Made by a program: the position numbers and the translations under genes. DNA of 64,000 nucleotides from CAURNT01 sp963539215 (GTDB lineage Bacteria > Fusobacteriota > Fusobacteriia > Fusobacteriales > Leptotrichiaceae), in NCBI GenBank assembly GCA_963539215.1, contig CAUTJT010000002.1, forward strand, positions 1 to 64,000. Reading direction: 5' to 3'. Every line of letters begins with the position of its first letter. Within the stretch, counting starts at the first letter, position 1. This document shows positions 55,333-63,746 of the stretch, one piece after another. The notes under the pieces are model-generated. The model was not told where the DNA came from. It saw only the letters and a list, made by a program, of their open reading frames with translations, and made no database searches.

Positions 55333-56034
55333 CTATTCCATAAACTCAATATTATCATTTAAAGATTTAATTTTAACTAAAGATTCTACTTTTATACCTT
55401 TAGATAAAATCTTATCTATTCCTTCTTGATAACTTTTTTCTATAACTACACCAAGTCCAACAATATTAACTTGTGCTTCTTTTAATATATCTATTAAAGC
55501 TAATAAAGAAATACCATCAGCTAAAAAATCATCTATTATCAAGATATTTTCATCTTTTTTCAAATATTCCTTATTTATCATAACATTATATTCTTTGTTT
55601 TTGCTAAAAGAATATACAGATTTTCTATAAATATCATCATCAAGATTTTTAGAAGCACTTTTTTTAGCAAATACAACATTAATATCATCAAAATATTGTG
55701 CAGTTATAGTTGCTATAGAAATACCAGATGTTTCTATAGTTACTATTTTATCAATTTTTTCTTTTCTAAATAATCTAGAAAATTCTTCTCCTATTTCTTT
55801 TAGTAATTTAATATCTAATTGATGATTTAAAAAACTATCTACCTTTAATATATTAGGTTGTTTTATCTTCGCATCCTTAAGTATTCTTTCTTTAAATTTT
55901 TTTCTAAATTCTGAACTTAATTCTGCAACTCTAAATTCAGAAAAATTTTCAAAAGAAATTTCTTCACAACCACAAATGATATTTCTACTATTTTTATACT
56001 CTTCTTCCAATTTATTTCTTAATTTATCATCCAT
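55333..56034 (-). CDS. xpt: Xanthine phosphoribosyltransferase-like protein with N-terminal extension
   Basis: From about residue 45 the 233-residue protein matches Xpt: RILKDAKIKQPNILKVDSFLNHQLD, VTIETSGISIATI, VFAKKSASKN, the PRPP motif ILIIDDFLADGISLLALI and VIEKSYQEG. It salvages xanthine (or guanine) to the nucleotide. The 40-residue N-terminus (with ICGCEE) is not part of Xpt and is included because AGAAGG precedes ATG 56034 and no good internal start exists. It lies 11 bases after the membrane protein gene. Confidence 0.83.
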   Translation of the reverse strand: MDDKLRNKLEEEYKNSRNIICGCEEISFENFSEFRVAELSSEFRKKFKERILKDAKIKQPNILKVDSFLNHQLDIKLLKEIGEEFSRLFRKEKIDKIVTIETSGISIATITAQYFDDINVVFAKKSASKNLDDDIYRKSVYSFSKNKEYNVMINKEYLKKDENILIIDDFLADGISLLALIDILKEAQVNIVGLGVVIEKSYQEGIDKILSKGIKVESLVKIKSLNDNIEFME

Positions 56035-56045
56035 ATTATTACCTT

Positions 56046-56597
56046 CTATCTCTTATTATTCTTTGTATTTTTAGTATTTTTTTCATTTGCTACTTTATTA
56101 TTTAAATCATTTACTATTGCATTTACAGTTTTTTCTTTATCTTTTTTAGTTTTTTCATCATTTTTCACATTTTGTTTTATATCTTCTTTAACAGATTGTT
56201 TAGCCTTAGTTTTTACTTCAGTACTCTTAGTCTTTACATCTTCTTTTTTAACTTCTGTATTAACTTTTGTTTTTTCTTCTGATTTAATATCTTGTTTAAC
56301 TTCTGTTTTTTTATCTTGAATATTTTCATCAACTTTTACTTCTTCATTTATTTCTTTATTTTCAACCTTTTCTTCAGATTTTTTTTCTTCTTCTTTAACT
56401 TCTACATTAATTTCTTCTTTAACAATTACTTTTTCATTTTCAAAACCTGATTTACGAATTTTAAAATTAGTTGAAAAAAACTGTGTATTTGTTACTGCCA
56501 TTCTATTTATATACCTAACTCTAATAATAATAAAAATTAAAGAAATTAGAACTAATAAATAGAATAATGTATTAATAAATTTATTATCCCTTCTCAT
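56046..56597 (-). CDS. Single-span membrane protein with long Lys/Glu low-complexity tail
   Basis: A 183-residue protein: short basic N-terminus, one membrane segment (FINTLFYLLVLISLIFIIIR), about 30 residues, then 115 residues almost wholly of K, E, V, N, D and T in short irregular repeats (EVKTK, VKKEDVKTK). It is likely to be an extended charged tail outside or across the periplasm, loosely TonB-like in composition but without a TonB C-terminal domain. Function is unknown. It overlaps the mtnN stop by one base. Confidence 0.7.
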   Translation of the reverse strand: MRRDNKFINTLFYLLVLISLIFIIIRVRYINRMAVTNTQFFSTNFKIRKSGFENEKVIVKEEINVEVKEEEKKSEEKVENKEINEEVKVDENIQDKKTEVKQDIKSEEKTKVNTEVKKEDVKTKSTEVKTKAKQSVKEDIKQNVKNDEKTKKDKEKTVNAIVNDLNNKVANEKNTKNTKNNKR

Positions 56598-57277
56598 TAT
56601 ATCCCTCCATTTAAAAGTTTTAATAGTATTTCTTTAGAATTCATAGCTGCTATATTAACAAATTCAGCATATTCCATAACCGAATCTGAATTTAAAGAAT
56701 CAGATATAGATCTTATTATAGCAAATTCAACACCTAAAATATATGCACAATGAGCAACAGCTGCTGATTCCATATCTACAGCTAACGCATCAAACTTTTT
56801 ACCAATTTTTTCTTTTTCTTCTAAATTAGAAACAAATTTATCTCCAGATAAAATTTTACCATAAAAAATACTATCTTTTTTTAAAATATCTCTTATTTTA
56901 TTTAATAAATTTTCAGATTTAAAAACTGAATTTTCCATTCTAGGAATTTGTCCTATTTCATATCCAAACTCTGTTGCATCAAACATATATTCAACTAAAG
57001 AATCAGCTATAACTATATCCCCTACATTTATATTTTTATTTAAAGAACCAGCAACACCTGAAAATAGTATTTTATTAACATCAAATTCCTTTATTAATAA
57101 AGTTGTTATAATAGATGCATTTACCATTCCTATACCAGATTTAACCAAAACTAGATCTTTATCATATATTTTACCTTTATAAAATTTAATATTATTTATA
57201 TTATATTCACTAATATTATTCATTTCAGATAATATTACAGAAATTTCCTCATCCATAGCCCCTATAATTCCAATCAT
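56597..57277 (-). CDS. mtnN: 5'-methylthioadenosine/S-adenosylhomocysteine nucleosidase
   Basis: The 226-residue enzyme cleaves adenine from MTA, SAH and 5'-deoxyadenosine. The N-terminus MIGIIGAMDEEI holds the catalytic Glu near residue 10-11, FSGVAGSLNKNINVGDIVI the phosphate-like loop, DALAVDMESAAVAHCA the nucleoside site and RSISDSLNSD the catalytic Asp. It leads the operon down to the glycosyltransferases. A 383-base copy of its middle lies upstream. Confidence 0.95.
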   Translation of the reverse strand: MIGIIGAMDEEISVILSEMNNISEYNINNIKFYKGKIYDKDLVLVKSGIGMVNASIITTLLIKEFDVNKILFSGVAGSLNKNINVGDIVIADSLVEYMFDATEFGYEIGQIPRMENSVFKSENLLNKIRDILKKDSIFYGKILSGDKFVSNLEEKEKIGKKFDALAVDMESAAVAHCAYILGVEFAIIRSISDSLNSDSVMEYAEFVNIAAMNSKEILLKLLNGGI

Positions 57278-57381
57278 AATTCCTCCTAAAATAAGTTTCC
57301 TTTAGTATATATTAACATTTTTTTTTTAAAATTTGAATAAAAAATAAGTTTTTTTAACTACTAATCTTATAAAGTAGCAAT

Positions 57382-57498
57382 TTATATATAAAGTTTATTT
57401 CTAATATGCTTATTTACATAATCTTTTACAATATCAATGGAAACAACTATTAATCCTTTAAGCTCTAATTCTCTTACTAAATCTAAATTTAATTACAT
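57382..57498 (-). pseudogene. Remnant 39-codon reading frame behind leader copy A
   Basis: ATG at 57498 follows AAGGAGATAAA, but the second codon is TAA; reading on gives LNLDLVRELELKG, then LIVVSIDIVKDYVNKHIRN, KLYI and a stop. In leader copy B the second codon is CAA, so the original began MQLNLDL. The family is not recognised. It looks like the truncated remains of the gene once controlled by the leader. Confidence 0.55.
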
Positions 57499-57677
57499 TT
57501 TATCTCCTTAAAGTAAAAAAAGGTATAACTAGTATACCTTTTCTTACTTTTCATTAATTAACAAAAAACGGTGGGTCTGCCATTTCCCACATCTCCTACC
57601 TTTTACAAGGGGCGATAGTGACACATTCTCTATCCTCATCTTTATTATATCTTATTATTTTTTAAAATTCAATATAT
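57477..57677 (-). repeat. Leader element copy A: promoter, structured RNA, terminator, ribosome site
   Basis: On the minus strand: TTGAAT-17-TATAAT, then about 75 bases with three hairpins (GATAG/CTATC, CCTT/AAGG, GTGGG/CCCAC), a linker, an intrinsic terminator (AAAAGGTATA / TATACCTTTT then a T run), AAGGAGATAAA and ATG. Copy B at 58064-58266 is over 90% identical and keeps all stems. This is the design of a riboswitch or attenuator. I could not match it to a known class. Confidence 0.7.
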
Positions 57678-57680
57678 TTC

Positions 57681-58063
57681 TTAAAGAATCAGATATAGAC
57701 CTTATTATAGCAAATTCAACACCTAAAATATATGCACAATGAGCAACAGCTGCTGATTCCATATCTACAGCTAACGCATCAAACTTTTTACCAATTTTTT
57801 CTTTTTCTTCTAAATTAGAAACAAATTTATCTCCAGATAAAATTTTACCATAAAAAATACTATCTTTTTTTAAAATATCTCTTATTTTATTTAATAAATT
57901 TTCAGATTTAAAAACTTAATTTTCCATTCTAGGAATTTGTCTTATTTCATATCCAAACTCTGTTGCATTAAACATATATTCAACTAAAGAATCAGCTACA
58001 ACTATATCCCCTAGATTTATATTTTTATTTAAAGAACCAGCAACACCTGAAAATAGTATTTTT
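57681..58063 (-). pseudogene. Internal fragment of mtnN (duplicate)
   Basis: The 383 bases match 56692-57074 without gaps and with about six substitutions by eye. They cover codons of about residues 68-195 of MtnN. One change makes a TAA in the frame (near 57918), and neither the start nor the C-terminus is present. It is fused on one side to the MQLNLDL start of leader B and on the other to leader A. Confidence 0.9.
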
Positions 58064-58266
58064 CTAAATCTAAATTTAATTGCATTTTATCTCCTTAAAA
58101 TAAAAAAAGGTATAACTAGTATACCTTTTCTTACTTTTCATTAATTAACAAAAAACGGTGGGTCTGCCTTTTCCCACATCTCCATACCTTTTTTAAAAGG
58201 GGCGATAGCGGCACATTCTCTATCCTCATTTTTATTATACCTTATTTTTTTTAAAATTCAATATAT
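58064..58266 (-). repeat. Leader element copy B
   Basis: The second copy of the leader element: TTGAAT-16-TATAAT, the three hairpins (second stem lengthened, apical changes elsewhere), terminator, AAGGAGATAAA and ATG CAA. It is followed by the fusion MQLNLDLEKYYFQVLLVL, which ends in TAA inside the mtnN fragment. Confidence 0.7.
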
Positions 58267-58286
58267 TATTTATATTTTTCATCATC

Positions 58287-58439
58287 TTAATATTTATTCT
58301 TACTATAAATATCAATAGAATTTCTTATTATTTTCTCAAAATTTTCTTTTATAATATCAATATTTACTTACTTTATATGTTCTACTCTTTCATCACTCAA
58401 AATAATAGTATCTGTTTCAAGTTTCCATATTATCTTTCT
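58287..58439 (-). pseudogene. Remnant resembling a PBECR-type phage nuclease domain
   Basis: A frame reads WKLETDTIILSDERVEHIK, then TAA at 58368-58370, then continues for 26 codons. The ILSDERxEHI motif is typical of phage-associated barnase/EndoU-like (PBECR) domains, which normally continue with a HPxDY segment that is missing. It is a short, broken relic; the family call is tentative. Confidence 0.3.
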
Positions 58440-58473
58440 TTATTAAATATATAGTAATAATCCAAAAATAAAA

Positions 58474-58493
58474 ATACTCCCCTAAGGGAGTAT
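58474..58493 (-). terminator. Terminator of the PTS EIIBC gene
   Basis: An 8-bp stem (ATACTCCC / GGGAGTAT, 4-base loop), then TTTTTATTTTTGG on the minus strand. Confidence 0.85.
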
Positions 58494-58507
58494 TTATCAA
58501 TAAAATA

Positions 58508-59977
58508 TTATTTAATTAATTCTTTTAATGCAGTTGCAACGAATTCAACTTTAGGTCCTACTACTATTTGAGCAGCATTTTTATCTATAATTGAAGTTCC
58601 AAATGCACCTGAAGCTTTAACTTTACTTTTATCTATGATATCTGTATTGTTTAATTCAAGTCTTAATCTTGTAGCACAGTTATCAACTGATACTATATTT
58701 GCTGGTCCTCCTATAGCCTCAAGTATAACTTCAGCCATAGCAGTAAATTTATCATTTGATTTAATTTCAACTTTAATATCAACTATATCGTCTTCTCTAC
58801 CAGGTGTTTTTAAATCAAAGTATTTAATTGCACCATAGAATACTACGAAATAAAGAGCCGCAAATACTACACCAACTAAAAGTAATAATAATGGATTATT
58901 AGCATTAGGGTTTCTTAAACTTAAAACATAATCTATTAACCCAGCACTAAATGCAAATCCTGCAGTTGTTCCAAGATAAGCAACTACTGTTAATGAAATA
59001 GCTGTTAAAAGAGCATGTAAAACATATAATAATGGTGCTGCGAACATGAATGCAAATTCTAATGGTTCAGTAACACCAGTTACGAATGCTGCAACTCCTG
59101 CTGCTAACATTAATGAACCTATTTCAGATTTTCTTTCTGGTTTAGCTGTCATATACATAGCAAATCCTGCTGCTGGTAAACCAAACATCATTACTGGGAA
59201 GAATCCTGCTTGATACATACCTACATGGTAGCTAGCTTTAACAACTTCAGGTAAGTCAACTAAAGTATTAGCTGGGTCACCCCAGAATCTTCCTATATCA
59301 TTAATTCCAATTAAGTTAAAGAAGAATATTGAATTTAATGTATGGTGTAATCCTAAAGGTATTAATAATCTGTTGAATAATCCAAATAATCCTGCACCTA
59401 CTGGTCCAAATTTAGCAAATCCTTCACCAAATTTAGTTAATCCACCAAATATTGATGGCCAAATAAAGAATAATATTCCAGATACTGCAACCATAACAAA
59501 TGATGTTATAATTGGTACAGCTCTCTTACCACTAAAGAATGCTAAGAAATCTGGTAATTCTGTTTTGTGGAATTTGTTGAATAATTCAGCAGCTATTATC
59601 CCTGATAATATCCCTATAAATGGGTTTTCTATTTTAGCAAAAGCAGCTGGAACTTCTTCAGGTGCAACTTGCATAAATTGTGCAACAGCTCCTGTAGATA
59701 ATAATGTAGTTATAACTAGGTAAGCAACTAATCCTGATAAAGCAGATGCTCCATCTTTTTCTTTAGTCATCCCTAATGAAACTCCTATAGCAAATAATAT
59801 AGGTATTTTATCTATTATTGCAGCTCCTGTTTTAATAAAGAACGCAGCAACAACATTCCCTGCTCCCCATCCTGTTGGATCTAAGAAATATCCTATACCC
59901 ATTAATAGAGCCGCAGCTGGTAATACCGCTACTGGTAACATTAAAGATTTACCTAATCTTTGTAAATACTTCATCAT
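58508..59977 (-). CDS. PTS system EIICB component, glucose/N-acetylglucosamine family
   Basis: A 489-residue membrane permease. It starts MMKYLQRLGKSLMLPVAVLPAAALLMGIGYF, has the EIIC core with GLHHTLNSIFFF and GVTEPLEFAFMFAAP, then a linker and an EIIB domain with the phosphorylated Cys in VDNCATRLRLEL (about residue 442). No EIIA domain is attached, so it must use a separate EIIA. Glucose, maltose or GlcNAc are all possible. It stands alone between an operator-bearing promoter and a terminator. Confidence 0.9.
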   Translation of the reverse strand: MMKYLQRLGKSLMLPVAVLPAAALLMGIGYFLDPTGWGAGNVVAAFFIKTGAAIIDKIPILFAIGVSLGMTKEKDGASALSGLVAYLVITTLLSTGAVAQFMQVAPEEVPAAFAKIENPFIGILSGIIAAELFNKFHKTELPDFLAFFSGKRAVPIITSFVMVAVSGILFFIWPSIFGGLTKFGEGFAKFGPVGAGLFGLFNRLLIPLGLHHTLNSIFFFNLIGINDIGRFWGDPANTLVDLPEVVKASYHVGMYQAGFFPVMMFGLPAAGFAMYMTAKPERKSEIGSLMLAAGVAAFVTGVTEPLEFAFMFAAPLLYVLHALLTAISLTVVAYLGTTAGFAFSAGLIDYVLSLRNPNANNPLLLLLVGVVFAALYFVVFYGAIKYFDLKTPGREDDIVDIKVEIKSNDKFTAMAEVILEAIGGPANIVSVDNCATRLRLELNNTDIIDKSKVKASGAFGTSIIDKNAAQIVVGPKVEFVATALKELIK

Positions 59978-60010
59978 AACGATTCACTCCTTTAATTTAT
60001 TTTCTATTAT

Positions 60011-60042
60011 AATATACCTCGATTTGAGAATAATTTTCAAAT
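60011..60042 (-). promoter_or_regulatory. PTS gene promoter with overlapping palindrome
   Basis: TTGAAA, 18 bases, TATATT on the minus strand (60011-60040). A 21-bp near-perfect palindrome (ATTTGAGAAT A ATTTTCAAAT, 9 of 10 pairs, 60022-60042) covers the -35 and the spacer, so a repressor site is likely. Upstream, a 16-base direct repeat GGTTAAAAAAGTTTTT occurs at 60059-60074 and 60126-60141. Confidence 0.6.
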
Positions 60043-60155
60043 TTATAACTTTAAAATTAAAAACTTTTTTAACCTATAGTTTTAATATTTGTTTAAATTC
60101 AAGTTTATTAAGTCTTTAATAAGAAAAAAACTTTTTTAACCTTTTTTAAATTATT

Positions 60156-61265
60156 TTACATTTTAGTAGGTGCAACTAAATAAAGTGAATTTTTTAAATT
60201 ATCTTTTATGAAAATAGGTTTCACATCACTATATAAAGAAACTTCAATAAATTCTGAATCTTGTATAGTTTGTAGATAATCTAATATAAACCTAATATTT
60301 AAAGCAATTTTTAATTCTTCACCTTCATAAATTATAGGTAAATTTTCACTTGATTCCGCTAAATCTGATCTTCCTAATATTTCTAAAGAATTAGATTTAA
60401 ACACTAATAAAGCTACATCTTTTTTATCTTTATTATCTTTAACGAAAACATATATTCTCTTTAACATTGAAGTTAAATCTTTTATATTTATAGTAGCTTT
60501 TTTATCACATACACTTATACTTTCTATTATTGGTTTATACATAGGATAAGGTGATTCGTTTAACTTAGATATAACTTCTACATCTTTAAACTTAAACAAT
60601 ACTCTTGCACCATCAGATCTAAAATTAATAACCTCATCATCTAATTGATTCATAATTTTTGATAAGCTATTTATAGAACGTAAAGGTATGCTTATACTTA
60701 AACTTTCACCATCATCTTCAGCTATTTCTCTTTCTAAATATACTAATCTATGTTGATCAGATGATATAAATTTGATAGTTCTTTCTTTTTCAAATCTAAT
60801 ACAATTAGTTTTATTACCTAATTGAAGATCTGCAGCAAACTTAACATTATTTATATCATTAAGTAATTCATTTCTATCAAATTCTATATTCATAGCAACT
60901 TCCCCAACCTTAGGTTCATACATCTTCTCATATTGATATATAGAAAACTCACTACTACTTTTTCCTGATATTATATTAATCTTATTATTAACTTCTTTAA
61001 TTTGTATAATTTCAGAATCTAATTGTTTTAAGAATTCTTCCATAAGTTTGTGTCTAATAATAAATTCTCCTTTTTCAATAACTTCACAAGGTAATTCAGC
61101 TTTAATGAACAAGCCATCACTCATACCTTTTAAAACTATTTTGTCATCTAAAACTTCAACATAAGTCCCTGTTTTACTACTATTTGATTTATCATCAACT
61201 ATAGCATTGTCAACTATTTGTATCATTTTTAAGAATTCTCTTCTATTTAATTTAATATCTATCAT
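60156..61265 (-). CDS. dnaN: DNA polymerase III beta sliding clamp
   Basis: The 369-residue protein has the three-domain clamp layout: KLNRREFLKMIQIVDNAI (domain 1), FAADLQLGNKTNCIRFE and SSDQHRLVYLE (domain 2), ending YLVAPTKM (the hydrophobic pocket). It tethers polymerase to DNA. ATG 61265 is chosen because AAAGGAG lies eight bases upstream; TTG 61283 is rejected. It follows a sigma factor gene rather than dnaA, which is unusual. Confidence 0.95.
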   Translation of the reverse strand: MIDIKLNRREFLKMIQIVDNAIVDDKSNSSKTGTYVEVLDDKIVLKGMSDGLFIKAELPCEVIEKGEFIIRHKLMEEFLKQLDSEIIQIKEVNNKINIISGKSSSEFSIYQYEKMYEPKVGEVAMNIEFDRNELLNDINNVKFAADLQLGNKTNCIRFEKERTIKFISSDQHRLVYLEREIAEDDGESLSISIPLRSINSLSKIMNQLDDEVINFRSDGARVLFKFKDVEVISKLNESPYPMYKPIIESISVCDKKATINIKDLTSMLKRIYVFVKDNKDKKDVALLVFKSNSLEILGRSDLAESSENLPIIYEGEELKIALNIRFILDYLQTIQDSEFIEVSLYSDVKPIFIKDNLKNSLYLVAPTKM

Positions 61266-61279
61266 TACAATTACTCCTT

Positions 61280-62116
61280 TCAATAAATATCTTTATAATC
61301 TTCTAAATATTTTTTAAGTTTAACTATGGCTTTTTTTTCTATTTGCCTTACTCTTTCTCTAGTAATATTTAACTTTATTCCTATTTCTTTTAAAGTAAAT
61401 ATTTTAGATTCCCCTAAACCATATCTCATTTCTAAAATTTCTTTTTCTCTTTCATTTAAAGCACTCTCTAAAAGATCATATATTTCAATAATTTGATCTT
61501 TTTTTATTATCTCTGTTTCTAAATCATTTTCTTGTCCTATTACATCTTCAAGATATATATTATCACCTATAGATTCACTTAAAGATACTATATCTTGAAA
61601 CTCATTTTGAAGAAGGACAACCTTATTGGGTTTCATCCCTAATTGTTCACCTATATATTCAGGACTAGGTATATCACCATTTTCATTTTGATAACTATCT
61701 ATTATTTTATTAACTTTAGATAATTGCTCATATTTATATGATGGTATCCTTATATCTCTTCCTAAATTTACTATGGCTTTTTTTATAGTTTGTCTTATCC
61801 ACCAAACAGAATAAGTACTAAATCTCAATCCTTTATTATAGTCAAATTTATCTATAGATTTTATTAAACCTAAATTACCTTCACTTATTAAATCAATTAA
61901 AGGCAACCCATTTCCTACCATTTTTTTTGCTTCTGATACAACTAATCTTAAATTTGATAATATTAAAAGATGTTTAGCTTGTTCATCATTATCTTCTCTT
62001 AATCTTTTGAATAATTCATATTCTTCTTCAGCACTCAATAATTCGTGACTTTGTAAGTCCGATATATATAGAGAAATTAGATTTATATCATTTTCTTCAT
62101 TAATCTTATTGTCCAT
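61280..62116 (-). CDS. Sigma-70 family RNA polymerase sigma factor (RpoD/RpoS-type)
   Basis: The 278-residue factor has region 1.2 (ISLYISDLQSHELLSAEEEYELFKRL), 2.1-2.4 (SNLRLVVSEAKK, LIDLISEGNLGLIKSIDKFDY, RFSTYSVWWIRQTI), 3 and 4.2 (LKEIGIKLNITRERVRQIEKKAI). Region 1.1 is absent. In small genomes this size can be a group 2 factor or a reduced housekeeping factor; whether another rpoD exists is not visible. Confidence 0.92.
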   Translation of the reverse strand: MDNKINEENDINLISLYISDLQSHELLSAEEEYELFKRLREDNDEQAKHLLILSNLRLVVSEAKKMVGNGLPLIDLISEGNLGLIKSIDKFDYNKGLRFSTYSVWWIRQTIKKAIVNLGRDIRIPSYKYEQLSKVNKIIDSYQNENGDIPSPEYIGEQLGMKPNKVVLLQNEFQDIVSLSESIGDNIYLEDVIGQENDLETEIIKKDQIIEIYDLLESALNEREKEILEMRYGLGESKIFTLKEIGIKLNITRERVRQIEKKAIVKLKKYLEDYKDIY

Positions 62117-62124
62117 TTATACTC

Positions 62125-63129
62125 CTAAAATTCCGATTTCAATTCTCTCGCCATAAATGTAGGTAAAAGATCTTTAACATCATTATTTTCATAAAGTAGA
62201 GCATACAATTCTGTGAATACAGGAGCTCTTAAAGAGTATTTTTGTATAATATTATATAATGCTTTTGAAGTAGGAAGCCCTTCTGCAACCATCTTCATTT
62301 CATTTATTATCTCATCTACCTTTTTACCTTTACCTATTTCTTCACCAAAATATCTATTTCTACTATGATTACTTGTACATGTAACTATCATATCACCTAT
62401 ACCTGTTAACCCTAAGAAAGTATGAGGATTAGCTCCTAAGGCCTTACCTATAAGAACCATTTCATTCATACCACGAGTTAACAGCGCAGCTTTTGTGTTA
62501 TCCCCATAACCAAGACCGTCACAAATACCTGCACATATTGCAAGACAATTTTTAATAGCTCCTCCTAATTCTGAACCTATTAAATCAGAACCAGTATAAA
62601 CTCTTAATGTTTGCCCTATACTAAATGTATTTTGAACTATTTTTGCAGCTTCCTCATCATTTGAAACAGCAGCTATTGCTGATGGCATATCATTTATAAC
62701 CTCTTCTGCATGAGTTGGACCTGCTAGTAAAACATATCTATATTCATTTTTACCTAAAACTTCTTCTATCATTTGAGATATAGTAAGACCACTTGAAATT
62801 TCTATACCTTTAGCAACATTAACAAGTATAGTATTTTTATTAATAACACCTTTTAGTTTCATTACTATATTTCTTAAAAACTGAGTTGGAGTTGCTAATA
62901 ATATGATATCTATATTTTCTTTTTTTATAGTATCTATAAAATCATCCACAACTTCTATAGTTTCATTTAATCTAAAACCTTTTAAAAAGTTTTTGTTTTC
63001 TCTACTCTCTCTTATTTCATTACGATATTTTTCATTGTATTCCCAAATATAGCATTTACAACCTTTTTTATCTAACAAATAAGTTAAAGCACTTCCCCAA
63101 CTACCTCCACCTATAGTCAATATTTTCAT
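62125..63129 (-). CDS. gpsA: Glycerol-3-phosphate dehydrogenase (NAD(P)+)
   Basis: The 334-residue enzyme makes sn-glycerol 3-phosphate from dihydroxyacetone phosphate for phospholipids. The nucleotide motif is TIGGGSWGSALTYLL; KGIEISSG, LLAGPTHAEEV and GSELGGAIKNCLAICAGICDG with the catalytic Lys are intact. It precedes the sigma gene and follows plsY, which uses its product. Confidence 0.97.
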   Translation of the reverse strand: MKILTIGGGSWGSALTYLLDKKGCKCYIWEYNEKYRNEIRESRENKNFLKGFRLNETIEVVDDFIDTIKKENIDIILLATPTQFLRNIVMKLKGVINKNTILVNVAKGIEISSGLTISQMIEEVLGKNEYRYVLLAGPTHAEEVINDMPSAIAAVSNDEEAAKIVQNTFSIGQTLRVYTGSDLIGSELGGAIKNCLAICAGICDGLGYGDNTKAALLTRGMNEMVLIGKALGANPHTFLGLTGIGDMIVTCTSNHSRNRYFGEEIGKGKKVDEIINEMKMVAEGLPTSKALYNIIQKYSLRAPVFTELYALLYENNDVKDLLPTFMARELKSEF

Positions 63130-63143
63130 AAGTTCTCCTTATA

Positions 63144-63746
63144 CTACTTATTTTTCTTAGCCTTGTCGTAAAACTTTTCTTCTTTTCCTTCTAATAAATT
63201 TTTAATATTAGATTTATGTCTCCATATAACTAGAATTCCGACAATTAGTGATAATAAAGATATAACATTATTATACATTATATATGTCAAAATTGGAAGA
63301 AGTGCAGCAACACTTATTGAAGCAAGTGAAACATAACCACTTAAAAAAACCATTAAAAGGAATACTATAAGTAATATAATAATAACTTTTGGAATTAATA
63401 CTAACATAACTCCTAGAGATGTTGCAACTGCTTTTCCTCCCTTAAACTTAAGATATATACTATAACTATGACCTAATATTGCAGCAAGTCCTATTAAAAC
63501 TACATATATATCTTCCAATCCAAAACTTCTAGCAATAATAACAAAAACCATTCCTTTAAAAGCATCAAATATTAATACCATTACTCCTAGTTTCCAACCT
63601 AAAACTCTAGCTGCATTAGTTGCACCTACATTTCCACTTCCAAATTCTCTAACATCTATATTCTTAAAAATTTTACCTATCCATAAAGCATTAGGTATAG
63701 AACCTATTAAATAAGCTAATACAAATAAAACAAAAAATAATACCAT
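63144..63746 (-). CDS. plsY: Glycerol-3-phosphate acyltransferase PlsY
   Basis: The 200-residue membrane protein has five hydrophobic segments and the three PlsY motifs: REFGSGNVGATNAARVLGW, GHSYSIYLKFKGGKAVATSLG and RHKSNIKNLLEGKE. It acylates glycerol 3-phosphate with acyl-phosphate. Its ATG overlaps the stop of the upstream methyltransferase gene (TAATG). Confidence 0.96.
   Translation of the reverse strand: MVLFFVLFVLAYLIGSIPNALWIGKIFKNIDVREFGSGNVGATNAARVLGWKLGVMVLIFDAFKGMVFVIIARSFGLEDIYVVLIGLAAILGHSYSIYLKFKGGKAVATSLGVMLVLIPKVIIILLIVFLLMVFLSGYVSLASISVAALLPILTYIMYNNVISLLSLIVGILVIWRHKSNIKNLLEGKEEKFYDKAKKNK

Noticed and set aside
57681..58063. A second functional mtnN
   Set aside because: The copy lacks both ends of the gene and contains an in-frame stop.
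57477..58266. T-box, SAM, purine, preQ1, TPP or ykkC riboswitch at the duplicated leader
   Set aside because: None of the diagnostic core sequences (for example the T-box AGGGTGGNACCGCG or the TPP CTGAGA/ACCTGAT pair) is present; left unclassified.
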